Positions 29,106-44,565 are shown, numbered from the stretch's first letter. The stretch: DNA of 64,000 nucleotides from Deinococcus planocerae (GCF_002869765.1 NZ_PNOR01000005.1:62001-126000); one strand, 5' to 3'. A program made the numbers and translations. The notes: generated by a model not told the origin, from the letters alone.

Positions 29106-30313
29106 GCGTGACCGTCGCCATTCTGGGCTGCGGCAACCGCGGCGCGGACGTGTATGCCCGGCACCTGGCGGGGCAGGGGGCGCGGGTGAGCCACCTCGTC
29201 GATCCCCGCCCGGCGCGCCTCCGGGAGGTCGCCGCGCGGCACGGGTTGGGGCCGGAGGCGTGTTTTCAGGGCGAGGCCGCTTTCTTCGCCCTGGGGCGGG
29301 TGGCGGACGCGCTGGTGATCGCCACGCCGGACGACGCCCACGTGGGGCCGTGCCTGCGGGCGCTCGAACTCGGCTACGACGTGCTGCTCGAGAAGCCGGT
29401 GTGCCTGGAGGAGCGTGACCTGGACGTGCTCCTCGCGGCGGAGGGGGCCTCGCGGGGCCGGGTCACCGTCTGTCACGTGTTGCGCGGGGCGCCCTTTTTC
29501 CAGGCGGTGCGGGGGGTGCTCGACTCCGGGCGGCTGGGGCGGCTGGTGGGGATCACGCACGCGGAGAACGTGGCGTACTGGCACTACGCGCATTCCTACG
29601 TGCGGGGGAACTGGCGCGCCAGCCCACCCGCCGCGCCCTTCGTGCTCGCCAAGGCGTGCCACGACCTCGACCTGCTGCGGTGGTTCGCGGGGGCTTCTCC
29701 CGTGCGGGTGAGCAGCGAGGGGGCGCTGCACCACTTTCGCCCGGAGGAGGCGCCGCCGGGGGCCTCGGAGCGCTGCGTGACCTGTCCGGTGCCTGCTTGC
29801 CCGTACGACGCGCGGGTGATCTACGGGACGCGCGACCCGGCCCAGTGGCCCGTCACCGTGCTGACGGCGGGGGGGGTGTTGCTCTCGGACGCGCTTGCGG
29901 GTGGCCCGTACGGGCGCTGCGTGTACCACGCGGACAACGACGTGGTGAGCCACCAGACCGTGACCGCCCTGTTCGCGAATGGGGTGACGGCGGGGCTGAC
30001 GGTGAGTGCTTTCACCCACAACAACACCCGGACGCTGCGGCTGCTGGGCACCCACGGCGAGGTGCGGGGGCACATGGAGCGCGGCGAGATCGAGGTCCAC
30101 AGCTTCCGGACGGGCGAGGTGGAGCGCCTCGTCGTGGACGTGGGCGGCAACCACGGGGGCGGGGACGCGGCGCTGGTGGCGGGGTGGCTCGCGTCCCTGC
30201 GGGGGGAGGCGGGGGTGCCCACGCCGCTCGCGGAGTCGCTCGACTCGCACCGGCTGGCTTTCGCGGCGGAGCGGGCGCGGCTGCGCGGGACGGTGGAGGG
30301 GGTGGGGCGATAG
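29102..30313 (+). CDS. Gfo/Idh/MocA family oxidoreductase
   Basis: The 403-residue protein begins with a Rossmann NAD(P) motif (VAILGCGNRG), continues with EKPVCLEE (the EKP catalytic motif) and has ACHDLDLLRWF in the substrate domain. A Cys cluster, CVTCPVPACPYDA, is found in a subset of these enzymes. It starts with GTG overlapping the epimerase stop, so it is the fourth gene of the operon. Family members oxidise or reduce sugars and related polyols; a murein-sugar or amino-sugar substrate is suggested only by context. Confidence 0.85.
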   Translation: MSVTVAILGCGNRGADVYARHLAGQGARVSHLVDPRPARLREVAARHGLGPEACFQGEAAFFALGRVADALVIATPDDAHVGPCLRALELGYDVLLEKPVCLEERDLDVLLAAEGASRGRVTVCHVLRGAPFFQAVRGVLDSGRLGRLVGITHAENVAYWHYAHSYVRGNWRASPPAAPFVLAKACHDLDLLRWFAGASPVRVSSEGALHHFRPEEAPPGASERCVTCPVPACPYDARVIYGTRDPAQWPVTVLTAGGVLLSDALAGGPYGRCVYHADNDVVSHQTVTALFANGVTAGLTVSAFTHNNTRTLRLLGTHGEVRGHMERGEIEVHSFRTGEVERLVVDVGGNHGGGDAALVAGWLASLRGEAGVPTPLAESLDSHRLAFAAERARLRGTVEGVGR

Positions 30314-30360
30314 AGGAAGATCGGGCGGAGGGAAGTGAACTGGAGGGGCAGATCACAAAA

Positions 30361-30375
30361 GGTTGTATTAATTTA
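30361..30375 (+). repeat. AT-rich intergenic word, copy B
   Basis: GGTTGTATTAATTTA, 15 bases identical to copy A on the opposite strand. It overlaps the last codons and stop of the histidine phosphatase gene, which here ends in the unusual AT-rich codons for K-L-N. Confidence 0.6.
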
Positions 30376-31003
30376 ATTTGGCGGAAGTTAGGTCCGCCAG
30401 GTGGCGGGCGTCGGCGAGGCGGACGAGCTGCCAGGCCTCTCCCCCTCGTTCGAGTTCGGTGAGGGCGGCGTTGCGGTGGGCGAAGCGGGACTGGGCCCAG
30501 GCGTCGGCGACGGGCAGGCCGAGGAGGGTGGCGAGGACGGCGGTGAGGGCCCCGCCGTGGGAGACGACGATAGGGGTCTCGCCTTGGGGCAGGCCGTCGA
30601 GGGCGCGGCGGAAGCGCTCGCCGACCTCCTCCAGGCTCTCGCCGCCGGGAAAGCCGAGGGTGCCGTCCTCCCTGTGCAGGGTGTGGGCGTGGGTGCGCAG
30701 GTCGTCGTAGGGGCGGCCCACCCACTCGCCGGGGTCGATCTCGTGCACGCCCTCGAGGATATGCAGCGGAACGCCGAGGGCGTCGGCGATGGGCTGGGCG
30801 GTCTGGCGGGCACGGCGGTAGGTGCTGGCGTACACGCACGGGGTGGGCAGGTTCAGGGCGGCGAAATGGGCGGCGACGAGGCGGGCCTGGGTCTCCCCCA
30901 CCGGGTCGAGAGGGTCTTCGGCGCCCGTGGGTCCCCGCAGGACGCGCCGGGTGTTCGCGGCGGTCTGACCGTGGCGGACGAGGAAGAGACGGGCGGGGGG
31001 CAT
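30368..31003 (-). CDS. Histidine phosphatase (phosphoglycerate mutase-like)
   Basis: The 211-residue protein has the RHG motif (FLVRHGQTAAN) with the phospho-accepting His at about 10, a second Arg in ASTYRRARQTA, the acid/base Glu in GVHEIDPGEW and the late catalytic His in IVVSHGGALTAV. It is a broad acid phosphatase or a cofactor-dependent mutase; length and motifs favour a phosphatase such as CobC/PhoE types. TAGCCT lies six bases before the ATG. Its 3' end is formed by an AT-rich word. Confidence 0.88.
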   Translation of the reverse strand: MPPARLFLVRHGQTAANTRRVLRGPTGAEDPLDPVGETQARLVAAHFAALNLPTPCVYASTYRRARQTAQPIADALGVPLHILEGVHEIDPGEWVGRPYDDLRTHAHTLHREDGTLGFPGGESLEEVGERFRRALDGLPQGETPIVVSHGGALTAVLATLLGLPVADAWAQSRFAHRNAALTELERGGEAWQLVRLADARHLADLTSAKLN

Positions 31004-31009
31004 GGGGGC

Positions 31010-31015
31010 AGGCTA
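31010..31015 (-). promoter_or_regulatory. -10 element of the leaderless histidine phosphatase promoter
   Basis: TAGCCT on the minus strand, six bases from the ATG at 31003. Confidence 0.6.
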
Positions 31016-31056
31016 GCGCGGTGAGCGAACATCCGGTGCCAGGGGACGCTCCGGCC

Positions 31057-31062
31057 TATCCT
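31057..31062 (+). promoter_or_regulatory. -10 element of the leaderless uvrC promoter
   Basis: TATCCT is five bases before the GTG at 31068. No radiation/desiccation response palindrome is seen near it. Confidence 0.6.
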
Positions 31063-31067
31063 GGGGC

Positions 31068-32918
<1,851 letters not shown>

Positions 32919-32928
32919 CGCCCCGACG

Positions 32929-32966
32929 CGAAGCGCCCCCTCTGACTTGGAGGGGGCGCCGCTTCG
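32929..32966. terminator. Hairpin after uvrC
   Basis: CGAAGCGCCCCCTC (32929-32942) folds on GAGGGGGCGCCGCTTCG (32950-32966) with a short bulge. It lies 11 bases after the uvrC stop and before the 3' end of a convergent small gene. No T-run follows, so it may be Rho-assisted. Confidence 0.5.
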
Positions 32967-32984
32967 TGGGGGTGAGGGGGAGGG

Positions 32985-33149
32985 TCATGCGGGACGGGGG
33001 CTGAGGTGCAAGAAGGCGAGGACGCCTTGCAGGCGGGGAGAGGGCCTGCGCTCGGGGCGGGCTTCACGGGCCTGGCGGGCGCGCTGGGCTTCGGCGCGCA
33101 GGGTCTGGAGGCGCTCCTGGCCGAGGGCGAGGTGGAGGTGGGCGTGCAT
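32985..33149 (-). CDS. Small basic hypothetical protein (54 aa)
   Basis: ATG 33149 follows an AAGGAAG ribosome site and opens a 54-residue frame, [15 protein letters not shown]..., continuing with a Arg/Ala-rich helix ([18 protein letters not shown]). It is predicted to be largely helical and basic, with no membrane segment. I do not recognise its family with confidence. It is convergent with uvrC. The longer open frame on the same strand reaches upstream without a credible start. Confidence 0.55.
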   Translation of the reverse strand: MHAHLHLALGQERLQTLRAEAQRARQAREARPERRPSPRLQGVLAFLHLSPRPA

Positions 33150-33346
33150 GGTGGCTTCCTTTCGACCGTTCCGCGGGCCTCCGGGGGGGGGCGCCCGCTT
33201 TCCGGCTGCCCGTATGGTGCGCCCGGGGTGCCGGGACGGGCATCGGCGGTGTGGCGCAGGGGCAATCGGCGAAATGGCGGAGAGGGGAGGCGGCTCTCTG
33301 AACGTTTTGTCAGGCGGGCCGCCCCCTTGACCTGCCCGGGAGGCCC

Positions 33347-33352
33347 TAGAGT
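33347..33352 (+). promoter_or_regulatory. -10 element of the leaderless PAP2 promoter
   Basis: TAGAGT is six bases before ATG 33359. TTGACC at 33327-33332 is close but only 14 bases away. Confidence 0.55.
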
Positions 33353-33358
33353 GACGGG

Positions 33359-34042
33359 ATGCGCCGCCGTCTGCCCGGCCTGCTCGCCCGCCACTGGCGG
33401 CAACTCGCGCTGCTCTTCCTCGGGGTGCTGCTGCCGCTGGCGCTGTTCGCCGACCTGGCCGAGGACATCTTCCGGGAGGGAGGCTTTGCCTGGGACCGGG
33501 CGGTGCTGGGGTGGTACGCGGCGCACCGCACCCCCACCCTGACGGGGGTGGCACACGCGCTCGCGTGGCTGGGGGGGCTGGGGGGGCTGCCGCTGCTCGT
33601 CCTCGTCTTCGTGGTGGTGCTCGTGCGGCTGGGGGCGCGGGCGCAGGCGTGGTTCCTGATCGCCGCGGTGGCGGGGGCGTCGGTGCTCAATGGGCTCGCC
33701 AAGGGCGTGTTTCAGCGCCCGCGCCCGACGGGGCTGGGGGCCCTGGTGCGCGAACCCGGCTTCTCGTTTCCGAGCGGACACGCGATGAGCAACGCGGCCT
33801 TCGGGTGCGCGCTGATCCTGATCTTCTGGCGCTCGCGGGCCGGGTGGCCGGTGGCGGTGGCGGGCGGGCTGTGGGCGGTCGCGGTGGGGGCCAGCCGCAA
33901 CTACCTGGGGGTGCACTACCCCTCCGACGTGCTCGCGGGCTTCGCGGCGTCGGCGGCGTGGGTGGCCGGGCTGTACCTGATTTTGTCGCGGCGCTGGTCG
34001 GCGCTGCGCAGGGCGCCGCAGGGCGAGGCGGACACGCGGTAG
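33359..34042 (+). CDS. PAP2-family membrane phosphatase
   Basis: The 227-residue inner-membrane protein has about five membrane segments and the three PAP2 motifs: [17 protein letters not shown] (with the catalytic region SGH) and [17 protein letters not shown]. It should remove phosphate from phosphatidic acid, phosphatidylglycerol phosphate or undecaprenyl pyrophosphate. The family assignment is firm; the lipid is not. Its TAG stop is part of the -10 region of the diguanylate cyclase gene that follows. Confidence 0.92.
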   Translation: MRRRLPGLLARHWRQLALLFLGVLLPLALFADLAEDIFREGGFAWDRAVLGWYAAHRTPTLTGVAHALAWLGGLGGLPLLVLVFVVVLVRLGARAQAWFLIAAVAGASVLNGLAKGVFQRPRPTGLGALVREPGFSFPSGHAMSNAAFGCALILIFWRSRAGWPVAVAGGLWAVAVGASRNYLGVHYPSDVLAGFAASAAWVAGLYLILSRRWSALRRAPQGEADTR

Positions 34043-34045
34043 GCT
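34040..34045 (+). promoter_or_regulatory. -10 element of the diguanylate cyclase transcript
   Basis: TAGGCT, six bases before the ATG of a nine-codon leader ORF (34052) whose stop overlaps the diguanylate cyclase ATG. Confidence 0.6.
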
Positions 34046-34051
34046 GGGCGC

Positions 34052-34081
34052 ATGACGACCCGCGCGCCCCGGGGCCCCTGA
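34052..34081 (+). CDS. Possible leaderless nine-codon leader peptide of the diguanylate cyclase gene
   Basis: ATG 34052 follows TAGGCT by six bases and encodes MTTRAPRGP, then TGA 34079-34081. The A of the stop is the A of the cyclase ATG (TGATG). The cyclase start has no clear Shine-Dalgarno site, so it could depend on ribosomes finishing this ORF. A one-base sequencing or assembly error in the adjacent G and C runs would instead fuse the two frames. Confidence 0.45.
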   Translation: MTTRAPRGP

Positions 34082-35175
34082 TGGAACGGCGCTCACGCCC
34101 CGCCCCGCCCCCGCCGGACCCGGGAGAGGGGCATTCGGACGCCGCGCAGGCGCTGAGGCGCCGGGCCTACCTGGGCGCCGTGACGCTGGTGGCCCCCGCC
34201 CTGGGGGTGGTCTGGGGGTTGCAGGCCCGGCAGCCGGGGCCCGACCCCTTCGTGGTGTTCGGGCACCCCGCGCTGCTGGCGCTGTGCGCCTGGGGGGCGG
34301 CGTGGCTGCTGCGGGGGGGCGCGCTGCTCCCCGCCGAGCGGGTGGTCGCGGTGGCCGTCACGCTGGCGCTGCTCGGCAGGCTCGCCCTGGCGCTGACCGG
34401 ACCGGGCGACGAGGCCTTCGGGCGGCTCAACGAGACGTGCTGGCTGCTCGTGGTGGTGGCGTGCGTGGGGTTTTTGATGTTCAGCGCCCGCCAAGGGCTG
34501 TGGGTGGCGGGGGGGCTGTACGCCCTGACGGTGCTCGCTCCCTGGGTGGCGGGAGCGGGAGAGGCGCGGCTCTTGCAGGTGCAGCTCACCTGCGGGGTGG
34601 TGCTCGCGCTGCTCTACAGCCTGGCGTGGTACCGCGAGCGCTTCCTTGCCGAGCGCGGCGAGCGCCTCTCGCTGGAGCGGCTGGCGAACACCGATCCCCT
34701 GACCGGGCTCCCCAACCGCCGGGCGCTGTACTCCGCCGTGGGGGCGCTGCTCTCCGGGGACGGGGGCGGGTGCCTGATCCTCTTTGACCTCGACCACTTC
34801 AAGCGGGTCAACGACCTGCACGGCCACGGGGCGGGCGACGAGGTGCTCGTGGGGGCCGCGAGGCGGGTGCGGGGGGCGCTGCGGGGCGGCGACCACTTCG
34901 GGCGCTGGGGCGGCGAGGAATTTCTGGTCGTGCTGCCCGGCCTGGACCTGGAGGCGGGCGCGGCGGTGGCCGAGCGGCTGCGCCTGTGCCTCGCCGCCCG
35001 GCCTTTCGGGGCGGTGGGGCGGGTCACCGCGAGTTTCGGGGTGGCGGGGGTGGGCCCCGGGGACGACCTCAGCCGCTGCACCGCCCGCGCGGACGCGGCC
35101 CTCTACCGGGCGAAGGCGGCGGGGCGCGACCGGGTGGCGTGCGAGGGCGAACCCGAGCGTGAGGGGGTGGTCTGA
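34081..35175 (+). CDS. Membrane-bound diguanylate cyclase (GGDEF)
   Basis: The 364-residue protein has about six hydrophobic segments in residues 30-190, a short linker, and a GGDEF domain starting [16 protein letters not shown]. The active-site motif is GGEEF near residue 277, and RGGD five residues before it is an intact inhibitory I-site, so the enzyme should make cyclic di-GMP from two GTP and be product-inhibited. [10 protein letters not shown] supplies the metal-binding Asp. The membrane part resembles no sensor domain I can name. It follows the PAP2 gene by 38 bases and converges on the aspartokinase gene. Confidence 0.9.
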   Translation: MERRSRPAPPPPDPGEGHSDAAQALRRRAYLGAVTLVAPALGVVWGLQARQPGPDPFVVFGHPALLALCAWGAAWLLRGGALLPAERVVAVAVTLALLGRLALALTGPGDEAFGRLNETCWLLVVVACVGFLMFSARQGLWVAGGLYALTVLAPWVAGAGEARLLQVQLTCGVVLALLYSLAWYRERFLAERGERLSLERLANTDPLTGLPNRRALYSAVGALLSGDGGGCLILFDLDHFKRVNDLHGHGAGDEVLVGAARRVRGALRGGDHFGRWGGEEFLVVLPGLDLEAGAAVAERLRLCLAARPFGAVGRVTASFGVAGVGPGDDLSRCTARADAALYRAKAAGRDRVACEGEPEREGVV

Positions 35176-35179
35176 GCGC

Positions 35180-36592
<1,413 letters not shown>

Positions 36593-36599
36593 GCCGGGC

Positions 36600-36605
36600 A
36601 TGATA
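36600..36605 (-). promoter_or_regulatory. -10 element of the leaderless lysC promoter
   Basis: TATCAT on the minus strand, seven bases before ATG 36592. It decides between two in-frame ATG codons. Confidence 0.65.
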
Positions 36606-36665
36606 AGGCCCGCCCTCGGGGCCTGGCGGGCGGGCGGTCTGGGCAGGAGGCGGGGGGGCAGGGCC

Positions 36666-37442
36666 TCAGCCGGGGGGCGGGGCGGTGGTGCCCAGGGCCG
36701 CCGTCACCGCGAGCACCCCGAGGAGCAGCCCGGCCTCCAGGGAGAGGGCCGCGCGCAGGTGTCCCCGCCCGGCGAAGGCGCGCCGAACGAGCCCGGCGGC
36801 GAGCAGCCCCGCGGCGAAAAGCCCGAGCTTGAGGAGCAGGATGCGCCCGTAACCGCTCTCTCGCAGGGCGAGGGGCGAGCCCGCGTGCGCGAGGGTGAGG
36901 ACGGCCCCGCTGGCGGCGAGCACCCCCACGCAGGCCAGCGCGACGGGCGTGAAGCGCCGGGCCTGGGCGGGGGTGGGGGCGGGGTGGGTGAGCAGGGCGA
37001 GGACGCCGCCCAGCCACACCCCCATCGCGCCCGCGTGCAGGGCGGTGAGGGCGCGCAGGCCCGGGCCGTGGGCGGCGCCGTGCCCGACGCCCGCCACGCC
37101 CCACAGCAGCAGGGCGGCGGGGGGCAGCAACAAGGGCGCCGCCCACCCCCGCCGCTCGGCGGCGAGGAGCAGGCCGCCGCCGAGGACCCCGGTGAGGACG
37201 GCCCGGCCCGGCCCGGCGCCCGTGACGTACGCCAGGGTGTCCCCGGGGGTGAGGAAGCCGAGGCGGGCGAGGGTCCAGCCGACCTCCAGCGCGGCCCACA
37301 GGGCGAGCAGGACCAGGCCGAGCGCGGACGGGCGGGGCGCGGGGTGGCCGGCGGTGAGAACTCGGCGGGCGAAGACCCCCCCGAGGAGGAGCAGCGTGCC
37401 CAGCGAGCCGAGCAGGTGGGCGGCGGCGAGGGCCGGGATCAA
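36666..37442 (-). CDS. copD: CopD-family copper import membrane protein
   Basis: The 258-residue inner-membrane protein has about eight hydrophobic segments, His residues near the periplasmic faces ([25 protein letters not shown]) and the CopD-type helix [17 protein letters not shown]. It likely moves copper across the membrane, receiving it from CopC. It starts eight bases after the copC stop and is the last gene of the cluster. Confidence 0.85.
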   Translation of the reverse strand: MIPALAAAHLLGSLGTLLLLGGVFARRVLTAGHPAPRPSALGLVLLALWAALEVGWTLARLGFLTPGDTLAYVTGAGPGRAVLTGVLGGGLLLAAERRGWAAPLLLPPAALLLWGVAGVGHGAAHGPGLRALTALHAGAMGVWLGGVLALLTHPAPTPAQARRFTPVALACVGVLAASGAVLTLAHAGSPLALRESGYGRILLLKLGLFAAGLLAAGLVRRAFAGRGHLRAALSLEAGLLLGVLAVTAALGTTAPPPG

Positions 37443-37449
37443 GCGGGCC

Positions 37450-37845
37450 TCACCGCACGCGGAAGACGGAGTGGCCGCCCACCGGGTGGCCGTCTTCCGA
37501 GAGCAGGCGCCAGACGATCAGGTAGGCCCCGGGCCGCAGCCCCGCGCGCAGGGGCACCTCGACGCGGGCGGCCATCCCGCCCCGGGTGGGGGCGGCGTCG
37601 GCGCGGGAGGCGTCGTTCCGGCGCGCGAGGGCGGCGGCGGCGGTCTGGTCCGCGTCCGCCCCGGCGGGCAGGGGCACGACCTTGAAGGTGGAAAATTTCA
37701 GGTCGACGGGCTCGCTGAAGGTCAGGGTGACCTTCTTGGGGGCCGGTACCCGGGCGTTGGCGGCGGGCGTCACCGAGGTGACCTCGGTGTGGGCGAGGGC
37801 CGAGCCGAGCAGGAGGGCGGCGAGCAGGGAAAGCAGGGGTCGCAT
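37450..37845 (-). CDS. copC: CopC-family copper-binding protein
   Basis: The 131-residue protein has a signal peptide ending in ALA, so mature CopC begins with H19, the copper-brace N-terminal His. The body has the CopC fold landmarks [30 protein letters not shown] and the closing [15 protein letters not shown] with the second Asp/His copper ligands. It acts outside the inner membrane. An AAAGGA ribosome site precedes the ATG. Confidence 0.92.
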   Translation of the reverse strand: MRPLLSLLAALLLGSALAHTEVTSVTPAANARVPAPKKVTLTFSEPVDLKFSTFKVVPLPAGADADQTAAAALARRNDASRADAAPTRGGMAARVEVPLRAGLRPGAYLIVWRLLSEDGHPVGGHSVFRVR

Positions 37846-37893
37846 GGGGGTCCTTTCGGTGGGGGGAGGGCGGGTCTCCTCTCCCCCGGGGGC

Positions 37894-38340
37894 TCACTTG
37901 AGGGTCGTCCGGCTCGCGGGGGCCTGTTCGGGGTCGCTGTCGTCCCAGAGGGCAACCGTGCCGTCGGCGTAGGTCTGGTAGACCTTCCAGCTCAGGGTTC
38001 CGGCCTGTTCTGGATTGCGCGCCTGGAAGAAGAAGCGGGCGTACTCCTGGGGCGCGACGCGGCCCCGCCAGGTCACCTCGGTGACGAGCCCGGCGCCGCT
38101 CGTCTTCACCGTTCGCAGGAAGCCGGGCGTCACCTGGAAGCGGGTGATCGTCACGCCCGGCGGAACGACGAGACGAATCTGGGTGGTGGCGACGCTTTTC
38201 TCGGTCGGCACGTGGAGGCGGTAGGTCTCGGAGGCGCCGACCCGGCTCTCGGTCAGCCCCGTCTCGGTGCGGACGGTGGCGTGCGCGGCGGCGACGGGCA
38301 GGAGCAGGGCGAAAACGAGCGGCAGGCTGCGGGTGGGCAT
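37894..38340 (-). CDS. ycnI: YcnI-like DUF1775 copper-binding protein
   Basis: The 148-residue exported protein has a signal peptide ending at AAA, leaving His20 as the first mature residue, as in YcnI proteins that bind one copper through the N-terminal His. The domain runs [26 protein letters not shown] to [13 protein letters not shown]. Unlike B. subtilis YcnI I see no C-terminal membrane anchor. Position directly upstream of copC-copD supports a joint role in copper acquisition or handling. Confidence 0.85.
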   Translation of the reverse strand: MPTRSLPLVFALLLPVAAAHATVRTETGLTESRVGASETYRLHVPTEKSVATTQIRLVVPPGVTITRFQVTPGFLRTVKTSGAGLVTEVTWRGRVAPQEYARFFFQARNPEQAGTLSWKVYQTYADGTVALWDDSDPEQAPASRTTLK

Positions 38341-38451
38341 GGGGTCTCCAGTGGATGAGGCGCGCCGCTCCGGGGCCGGAGGGCGAGGACGGAACACGGG
38401 GCACGGCGGGGCCCCCGGGGTCAACACGGCGGCACCCGCGCGGGCGCGGTC

Positions 38452-38832
38452 TCAGAGGAACGCGGCGGGGGGCGGCGCCCGGGCCCGGAGCCGGGTCGGC
38501 GGGCCGTGGGCGGGACGCGGCGCCGGGGCACGCGCCACGGGCGGGGCGGGCGCGGCAGGATGAAGGCCCACTCCCGGCTCGGCGGCCAGGGCGAAGGCCC
38601 CCGTCAGGCAGAACAGGCAGTGGGCCCCGTGAGGGGAGGCCGGGGGAACGGGGTGGTGCGCCTCCTCCGGCTGCCCAGCCCCCGGGCAGTGGACGGCGAC
38701 TTCTCCCGCCCGGGCGGGCCGCTCTCCCCCACCCGCGACCGGACCCAGGCGCAGGGGGTACGCGAACGCGGCGGCAAGGACGAGCAGGGCCGCCAGCGTG
38801 CGCGTCAGGGGGTAGGGCCTCGGGCGGGGCAC
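38452..38832 (-). CDS. DUF2946-like small membrane protein
   Basis: The 126-residue protein has one N-terminal hydrophobic segment (LAALLVLAAAFAYPL), a stretch with VHCPGAG and the motif HCLFCLTGAFALA, which matches the His/Cys-rich core of DUF2946-type proteins often found beside copper genes. The rest is Pro/Ala/Arg-rich. GTG 38832 is fixed by a TAGATT seven bases upstream. It heads the DUF2946-ycnI-copC-copD run, and the conserved Cys and His suggest metal binding. Confidence 0.72.
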   Translation of the reverse strand: MPRPRPYPLTRTLAALLVLAAAFAYPLRLGPVAGGGERPARAGEVAVHCPGAGQPEEAHHPVPPASPHGAHCLFCLTGAFALAAEPGVGLHPAAPAPPVARAPAPRPAHGPPTRLRARAPPPAAFL

Positions 38833-38839
38833 GGCGTTC

Positions 38840-38845
38840 AATCTA
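38840..38845 (-). promoter_or_regulatory. -10 element of the leaderless copper-cluster promoter
   Basis: TAGATT on the minus strand, seven bases before GTG 38832. Confidence 0.6.
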
Positions 38846-38901
38846 GAGTGTCGGCGGGCTGGAGGGAGGCGGAGAGGCCTACACCTGGGGCTACCATTTA
38901 T

Positions 38902-38914
38902 TTGTATTAATTTA
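38902..38914 (+). repeat. AT-rich intergenic word, copy C
   Basis: TTGTATTAATTTA, identical over 13 bases to copies A and B, in the gap between the divergent copper cluster and gapA. Confidence 0.6.
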
Positions 38915-38919
38915 TGTGA

Positions 38920-40065
<1,146 letters not shown>

Positions 40066-40076
40066 GGGGCGAAAGG

Positions 40077-40114
40077 CGGATGGCAGAAGGCCGAGGCTTC
40101 CCTTCTGCCATCCG
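40077..40114 (+). repeat. gapA-pgk intercistronic hairpin
   Basis: CGGATGGCAGAAGG (40077-40090) and CCTTCTGCCATCCG (40101-40114) form a perfect 14-bp stem with a 10-base loop, followed by CTTTGTG. It could attenuate transcription or stabilise gapA mRNA so that gapA exceeds pgk. Sequences of this type are typical small intergenic repeats in Deinococcus. Confidence 0.65.
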
Positions 40115-40143
40115 CTTTGTGCCTTCGGCCACAAGGAGGAACC

Positions 40144-41313
<1,170 letters not shown>

Positions 41314-41393
41314 GAGCCGTCAGCGATCAGCTTTCAGCCGCATAAAGCGAGGGCTCTCGCCTACCGAAGACTGACCGCTCCCCAGGAGGAACC

Positions 41394-42134
41394 ATGACCA
41401 AACCCAGAACCCTGCTTGCATTGAACTGGAAGATGAACAAGACGCCCACCGAGGCCAAAGCCTGGGCGCGCGACCTCGCGGGGGAGTTCACGCGGGGGAG
41501 CGCCGAACTCGCGGTGATGGCCCCGGCGATCAGCCTGCCCGGCCTCAAGGAGACGCTGCCCGGCGGCGTGGACGTGGGCGGTCAGGACGTGTCGCCGCAC
41601 GAGTCGGGAGCGTACACGGGCGAGGTCAGCGCGGCGATGCTGCGGGACGTGAACGCGACCTACGTGGTCGTCGGCCACTCCGAGCGGCGCGAGTACCACG
41701 GGGAGACGGACGCGCTGGTGGCCGCCAAGGCGCGGCAGGCGCAGGCACACGGGCTCACCCCCATCGTCTGCGTCGGCGAGGGGCTGGACGTGCGCGAGCG
41801 CGGGGAGCACGTCAGTTATACGCTCGCCCAGCTCCGCGGCAGCCTGGAGGGCGTGGGCGAGAACGTGGTGATCGCCTACGAGCCCGTCTGGGCCATCGGC
41901 ACGGGCAAGACGGCCACCGCCCAGGACGCGGAGGAACTCGCCGCCGCGATCCGGGAGGCGCTGCGGGAGCTGTACGGGGAAACCGCCGACAGCCTGCGGG
42001 TGCTGTACGGCGGCAGCGTCAAGCCCGACAACATCGCCTCGATCTGCGCGCAGCCCAACGTGAACGGCGCCCTGGTCGGCGGGGCGAGCCTGAAGGTGGC
42101 GGACGTGCTGGGAATGAACGACGCGCTGAGGTGA
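41394..42134 (+). CDS. tpiA: Triosephosphate isomerase
   Basis: The 246-residue barrel interconverts dihydroxyacetone phosphate and glyceraldehyde 3-phosphate. Active-site residues are K13 in LNWKMNK, His in VVGHSERRE and Glu in [22 protein letters not shown] and ALVGGASLK bind the phosphate. An AGGAGG site precedes the ATG. The 80-base gap after pgk contains a short GAGAGCC/GGCTCTC inverted repeat. It closes the gapA-pgk-tpiA operon. Confidence 0.98.
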   Translation: MTKPRTLLALNWKMNKTPTEAKAWARDLAGEFTRGSAELAVMAPAISLPGLKETLPGGVDVGGQDVSPHESGAYTGEVSAAMLRDVNATYVVVGHSERREYHGETDALVAAKARQAQAHGLTPIVCVGEGLDVRERGEHVSYTLAQLRGSLEGVGENVVIAYEPVWAIGTGKTATAQDAEELAAAIREALRELYGETADSLRVLYGGSVKPDNIASICAQPNVNGALVGGASLKVADVLGMNDALR

Positions 42135-42149
42135 GCGCGGGTAGCCTCT

Positions 42150-42180
42150 CCCCCACTCAGGACAGAGTGGGGGCTGATTT
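42150..42180 (+). terminator. Rho-independent terminator after tpiA
   Basis: CCCCCACT (42150-42157) pairs with AGTGGGGG (42166-42173), followed by CTGATTT. It ends the glycolytic operon. Confidence 0.75.
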
Positions 42181-42197
42181 CGAGATGCTAGTGAATT

Positions 42198-42211
42198 TTG
42201 TATTTAATTTA
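42198..42211 (+). repeat. AT-rich intergenic word, copy D
   Basis: TTGTATTTAATTTA, one base longer than copies A-C in the middle. It lies between tpiA and asnS, just after the tpiA terminator. Confidence 0.5.
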
Positions 42212-42286
42212 GGCACTGGTGATTTTTATCTTTTGACTTGACGATGACTCTTCCTGACCTTGCCCGGACGGCCCGTGCCCTCCCCG

Positions 42287-42292
42287 TATACT
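42287..42292 (+). promoter_or_regulatory. -10 element of the leaderless asnS promoter
   Basis: TATACT, seven bases before ATG 42300. Confidence 0.7.
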
Positions 42293-42299
42293 TCCGCTC

Positions 42300-43643
<1,344 letters not shown>

Positions 43644-43662
43644 GGGAACGTCAGGGCTGCGC

Positions 43663-43668
43663 TAGATT
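43663..43668 (+). promoter_or_regulatory. -10 element of the leaderless phzF-like promoter
   Basis: TAGATT, six bases before ATG 43675. Confidence 0.6.
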
Positions 43669-43674
43669 GGCCGC

Positions 43675-44565
43675 ATGATCGCCTACAGCGAGGTGAGTGC
43701 TTTCACCGACACGCCGGGGCAGGGCAACCGGGCGGGGGTCGTGCTTGGGGCCGAGGGGCTGAGCGAGGCCGAGATGCAGGCCCTGGCCGCCTTCCTGGAG
43801 GCGCCCGAGACGGTGTTCGTGACGCGGATGGGGGGCGGGCGGGTGCGGGTGCGCTACTTCACGCCGACCCGGGAGATCGAGTTCTGCGGGCACGCGACGG
43901 TGGCGCTGGGCCTGACGCTCGCGCAGCGGGGGCACTGGACGGCGGGAGACCTCGTGCTCGAAACGCTCGTCGGGCGCATTCCGCTGACCCTCGACACCGA
44001 GGCGGGGGTGCCCTCGCGGGTGTGGATGGAGCAGCGGAGCCTGGAGACGCGGCCCGCCGCGCGCGAAGTCCGGGCCGAACTCGCTGAGGCGCTGGGGGTG
44101 GACGAGCGGATGATCCACCGGGGGCTGCCGCTGGGAGTGGCGAGCACGGGGCTGTGGAGCGTGTTCGTGCCGCTGCTCGACCCCCTGATCCTCGACGGGC
44201 TGGAGCCGGACCTGCGCCGGATTCACCTGCTCAGCGACGCGTTGGACGTATGCAGCGTGTACGCCTACGCGCCGATGGGGGTCAACCGCTTCGCCGCGCG
44301 GGACTTCGCGCCCGCCGTGGGCATTCCGGAGGACCCGGTGACGGGCAGCGCGGCGGGGGCGCTGCTGGCCCTGCTCGCCCGCGAGGGGCGGCTTCCGGTG
44401 CGCGGCGACCGGGCCTGCGGCGTGGTGTACCAGGGCCACGCCATCGGCTCACCCGGAGAGGTGGAGGTCGAGGTGACGCTCGCCGGGGCGAACTCGGTGG
44501 GGTGCGTCCGGGTCGGGGGCCGCGCCACCCTCGACCGGGAGGGGTCCTGGACGCCGGGGCGGTAG
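43675..44565 (+). CDS. PhzF-family isomerase/epimerase
   Basis: The 296-residue protein has the two diaminopimelate-epimerase-like lobes of PhzF. The N-terminus [18 protein letters not shown] includes the substrate loop; PETVFVTR carries the conserved Glu used as base, and [20 protein letters not shown] and [16 protein letters not shown] are the paired family signatures. PhzF proper isomerises a phenazine precursor, but single genes like this one, away from phenazine genes, have no known substrate. It ends 60 bases before the HAD gene. Confidence 0.88.
   Translation: MIAYSEVSAFTDTPGQGNRAGVVLGAEGLSEAEMQALAAFLEAPETVFVTRMGGGRVRVRYFTPTREIEFCGHATVALGLTLAQRGHWTAGDLVLETLVGRIPLTLDTEAGVPSRVWMEQRSLETRPAAREVRAELAEALGVDERMIHRGLPLGVASTGLWSVFVPLLDPLILDGLEPDLRRIHLLSDALDVCSVYAYAPMGVNRFAARDFAPAVGIPEDPVTGSAAGALLALLAREGRLPVRGDRACGVVYQGHAIGSPGEVEVEVTLAGANSVGCVRVGGRATLDREGSWTPGR

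Noticed and set aside
33150..33358. G/C-rich spacer before the PAP2 gene considered as an RNA gene
   Set aside because: Several short inverted words can fold, but there is no tRNA-like arm set, no conserved RNA motif and no clear promoter-terminator pair.
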